A DNA stretch of 6,627 nucleotides from an uncultured Gemella sp. (GTDB lineage Bacteria > Bacillota > Bacilli > Staphylococcales > Gemellaceae), in NCBI GenBank assembly GCA_947254465.1, contig CAMYEU010000098.1, positions 1 to 6,627 of the forward strand, in the 5' to 3' direction. Positions 5,456-6,627 of the stretch are shown here, one piece after another. The first letter of the stretch is position 1, and the number at the start of each line of letters is the position of its first letter. The notes below the pieces were generated by a model that was given only the letters and a program-made list of their open reading frames with translations, did no database searches and was not told the origin of the DNA. Position numbers and translations under genes: made by a program.

Positions 5456-5464
5456 ACGAACATT
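5456..5464 (+). promoter_or_regulatory. PurBox-like motif upstream of the copy 3 promoter
   Basis: ACGAACATT within AAAACGAACATT (5453-5464). Its CGAAC lies 40 bases before the -35 and 63 before the -10 of copy 3, matching the copy 2 arrangement. The adjacent palindrome at 5469-5484 contains AATGTT and may be a degenerate inverted partner, though closer than the 16-17 nt spacing known for B. subtilis PurR. Confidence 0.5.
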
Positions 5465-5468
5465 ATGA

Positions 5469-5484
5469 AAAATGTTAACATTTT
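5469..5484. repeat. 16-bp perfect palindrome before copy 3
   Basis: AAAATGTTAACATTTT is self-complementary over all 16 bases, with no loop, so it is suited to binding a symmetric protein dimer rather than forming an RNA hairpin. It ends 12 bases before the -35 of copy 3, and the related region before copy 2 lacks it. A candidate operator; no regulator can be named. Confidence 0.45.
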
Positions 5485-5496
5485 CTAAATATAATA

Positions 5497-5525
5497 TTGA
5501 TGTTTTAAAGATAATGTGGTATTAT
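5497..5525 (+). promoter_or_regulatory. Promoter of lipoprotein copy 3
   Basis: TTGATG (5497-5502), 17-base spacer, extended -10 TGGTATTAT (5517-5525), the same extended -10 as copy 2. The leader would be about 35 nt, with AAGGAGA at 5550-5556 placed 10 nt before ATG. Confidence 0.72.
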
Positions 5526-5566
5526 TTAGTTATAAACAATATACAAATAAAGGAGACTTTTTATTT

Positions 5567-6627
5567 ATGAAAAAGGTATTTTCATTAATCGCAGTTGTCT
5601 TATCAGCAGCATTAATTATTGTTGGATGCTCTTCTAAATCATCTAACGGAAATTCATCTTCAAGCAACTCTGGGTTAAAAATCGGTGTTGTAACTGATGA
5701 AGGTGGAGCAAAAGATAAAAGTTTTAACCAAAGTAACGTTGAAACAGTAAAAGCTTGGGCAGAAAAAAATGGTGGAAAAGCACTTAACCCAATCGAAACT
5801 AAAAACCAAAGTGATATCGCTGCTAACTTACAAAATGCAGCAAAAGCTTCTGACGTAATTTCATTAGCTGGTTTCTACTTTGAAAAAGAATTACCAAAAG
5901 TTGCAGATTCATTTGCAGATAAAAAATTCATTTTCATCGATGGTGTAGTTCAAAATAAAAATGTTGCTTCTGTAACATTCTCAGAACACGAAGCTGGTTA
6001 CTTAGCTGGATACGCAGCAGCTTTACAATCAAAAACTGGTAAAGTTGGATATATTGGTGGAGCTAAAATTCCTGCAGTAGTTAAATTTGGTGTTGGATTC
6101 GTTCAAGGTGCTAAAGCAGCTAAAAAAGACATCAAAGTTGTTTACAACTACAGTGGTTCATTTAACGACACTAACAAAGGTAAAACTTTAGCAGCAACTA
6201 TGTATGATGCTGGAGCTGATGTAATCTTCGTAGCAGCAGGTGGTACTGGAAGTGGATCTATTAAAGAAGCTCAAGAAAGAGCAACTAAAGATCTTAAAGA
6301 AAGTGGAGAAGTTAAACACTGGATCGTTGGTGTAGATAAAGACCAATATTCTGAAGGTGTATTCAAAGCTAAAGATAAAGATGGAAAAGACGTTGAAAAA
6401 TCAGTTATCTTAACTTCAGCTGTTAAACGTATCGACGTAGCAGTTGCTAACATCTTAGACGCTATCAAAGCTAACAAATTCGAAGGTGGACAAGCTAAAG
6501 TCTTCACTATTAAAGAAGATGGTGTTGGACTTCCAGCAGAAAACCCTAACTTAAGCGATGATATTAAAGGTAAAATTAAAACAGTTGTTGAAGATCTTAA
6601 AGCTGGAAAAGCAACAGTTGCAGCAGA
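5567..6627 (+). CDS. BMP/PnrA-family nucleoside-binding lipoprotein, copy 3 (3' end cut by window)
   Basis: The reading frame is open from ATG 5567 to the window end: 353 complete codons, ending in ...ATVAA. By comparison with copies 1 and 2 only about 15 residues are missing. A signal peptide MKKVFSLIAV... ends in lipobox IVGC (C21), then comes a Ser/Asn-rich linker and the binding fold from LKIGVVTDEGG (D44). Landmarks: GGAKDKSFNQ, SLAGFYFEKE, the 20-residue block EAGYLAGYAAALQSKTGKVG identical in all three copies, IFVAAGGTGSG and VGVDKDQY. It resembles copy 2 more than copy 1 (GFYFEKELPK, FIDGVV, KDLKESGE). Codon use is distinct: Phe TTC about 9 of 15, Asn AAC about 14 of 19 and Tyr TAC about 5 of 8 by hand count, far more C-ending than copies 1-2. 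That suggests selection for high expression. The role is inferred as for the paralogues. The product is incomplete only because the window stops. Confidence 0.93.
   Translation, partial: MKKVFSLIAVVLSAALIIVGCSSKSSNGNSSSSNSGLKIGVVTDEGGAKDKSFNQSNVETVKAWAEKNGGKALNPIETKNQSDIAANLQNAAKASDVISLAGFYFEKELPKVADSFADKKFIFIDGVVQNKNVASVTFSEHEAGYLAGYAAALQSKTGKVGYIGGAKIPAVVKFGVGFVQGAKAAKKDIKVVYNYSGSFNDTNKGKTLAATMYDAGADVIFVAAGGTGSGSIKEAQERATKDLKESGEVKHWIVGVDKDQYSEGVFKAKDKDGKDVEKSVILTSAVKRIDVAVANILDAIKANKFEGGQAKVFTIKEDGVGLPAENPNLSDDIKGKIKTVVEDLKAGKATVAA

Larger units (their letters stand above)
5132..5566. other. 435-base intergenic region between copies 2 and 3
   Basis: No gene is seen. It contains the copy 2 terminator, three PurBox-like motifs (5229, 5318 and 5456), a cre-like stretch at 5334-5348 (ATGAAAACGATATTA, one consensus mismatch), a 16-bp palindrome (5469-5484), and the promoter and ribosome binding site (AAGGAGA, 5550-5556) of copy 3. 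The part from 5318 on is a diverged duplicate of the region before copy 2. Bases 5350-5450 show nothing else that I can support. Confidence 0.75.
2493..6627 (+). repeat. Tandem array of three paralogous lipoprotein genes
   Basis: Three direct copies of about 1.1 kb each (2493, 4028 and 5567) are separated by about 420-435 bases. Copies 2 and 3 also share upstream control DNA, so they are probably the younger duplication. Some DNA blocks are exactly identical between copies 1 and 2, e.g. 2631-2660 with 4160-4189 (30 bases) and 3013-3040 with 4542-4569 (28 bases). No insertion sequence or other mobile-element boundary is seen between them. Confidence 0.85.

Overview
The window reads as the chromosome of a low-GC Gram-positive bacterium (Firmicutes/Bacillota): AT-rich DNA, strong AGGAGG-type ribosome binding sites, TTG-/extended -10 (TGnTATAAT) promoters, and lipoproteins with a classical lipobox. 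The three tandem BMP-family nucleoside-binding lipoproteins and the gene content would fit a Gemella-like organism, but that genus guess is inference from memory and is not shown by the sequence. Bases 3-36 are an Illumina Nextera (Tn5) adapter, so genomic sequence begins at about base 37 and this is probably an untrimmed contig end.

Layout. (1) 37-960: a monocistronic gene (179-856, +) for a membrane-anchored, very acidic 11-residue-repeat helical protein. It has its own consensus promoter and ends in two hairpins, the second of which serves both strands. (2) 961-2300: a minus-strand operon, purine nucleoside phosphorylase (punA-type) followed 15 nt later by a HIT-family nucleotide hydrolase/transferase. 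(3) 2230-2492: a divergent control region. (4) 2493-6627: three consecutive plus-strand paralogues of the BMP/PnrA (Med/TmpC/NupN) family of purine-nucleoside-binding lipoproteins. Each has its own promoter and ribosome binding site; copies 1 and 2 each end in a hairpin terminator, and copy 3 runs off the window end about 15 codons before its expected stop. They are separated by long intergenic regions of 419 and 435 bases.

How it fits together. The lipoproteins would capture purine nucleosides outside the membrane and hand them to an ABC permease/ATPase that is not in this window. The divergently transcribed phosphorylase would then split inosine/guanosine into base and ribose-1-phosphate for salvage. 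The HIT protein acts on purine nucleotide phosphoramidates or related nucleotides. The best regulatory signal is a repeated ACGAACWWT motif, resembling the Bacillus PurR PurBox. It occurs six times, all in the two intergenic regions flanking copy 2; one copy lies about 40 bases before the -35 of copy 2 and another about 40 bases before the -35 of copy 3. Copy 1 has none of these. It has instead a cre-like element on its -35 and a 14-bp inverted repeat, and it carries an Asp-to-Gly change in the conserved ligand motif. The three copies therefore look like one duplicated function with separate regulation and possibly separate ligands. I see no mobile element, CRISPR array, tRNA or rRNA.
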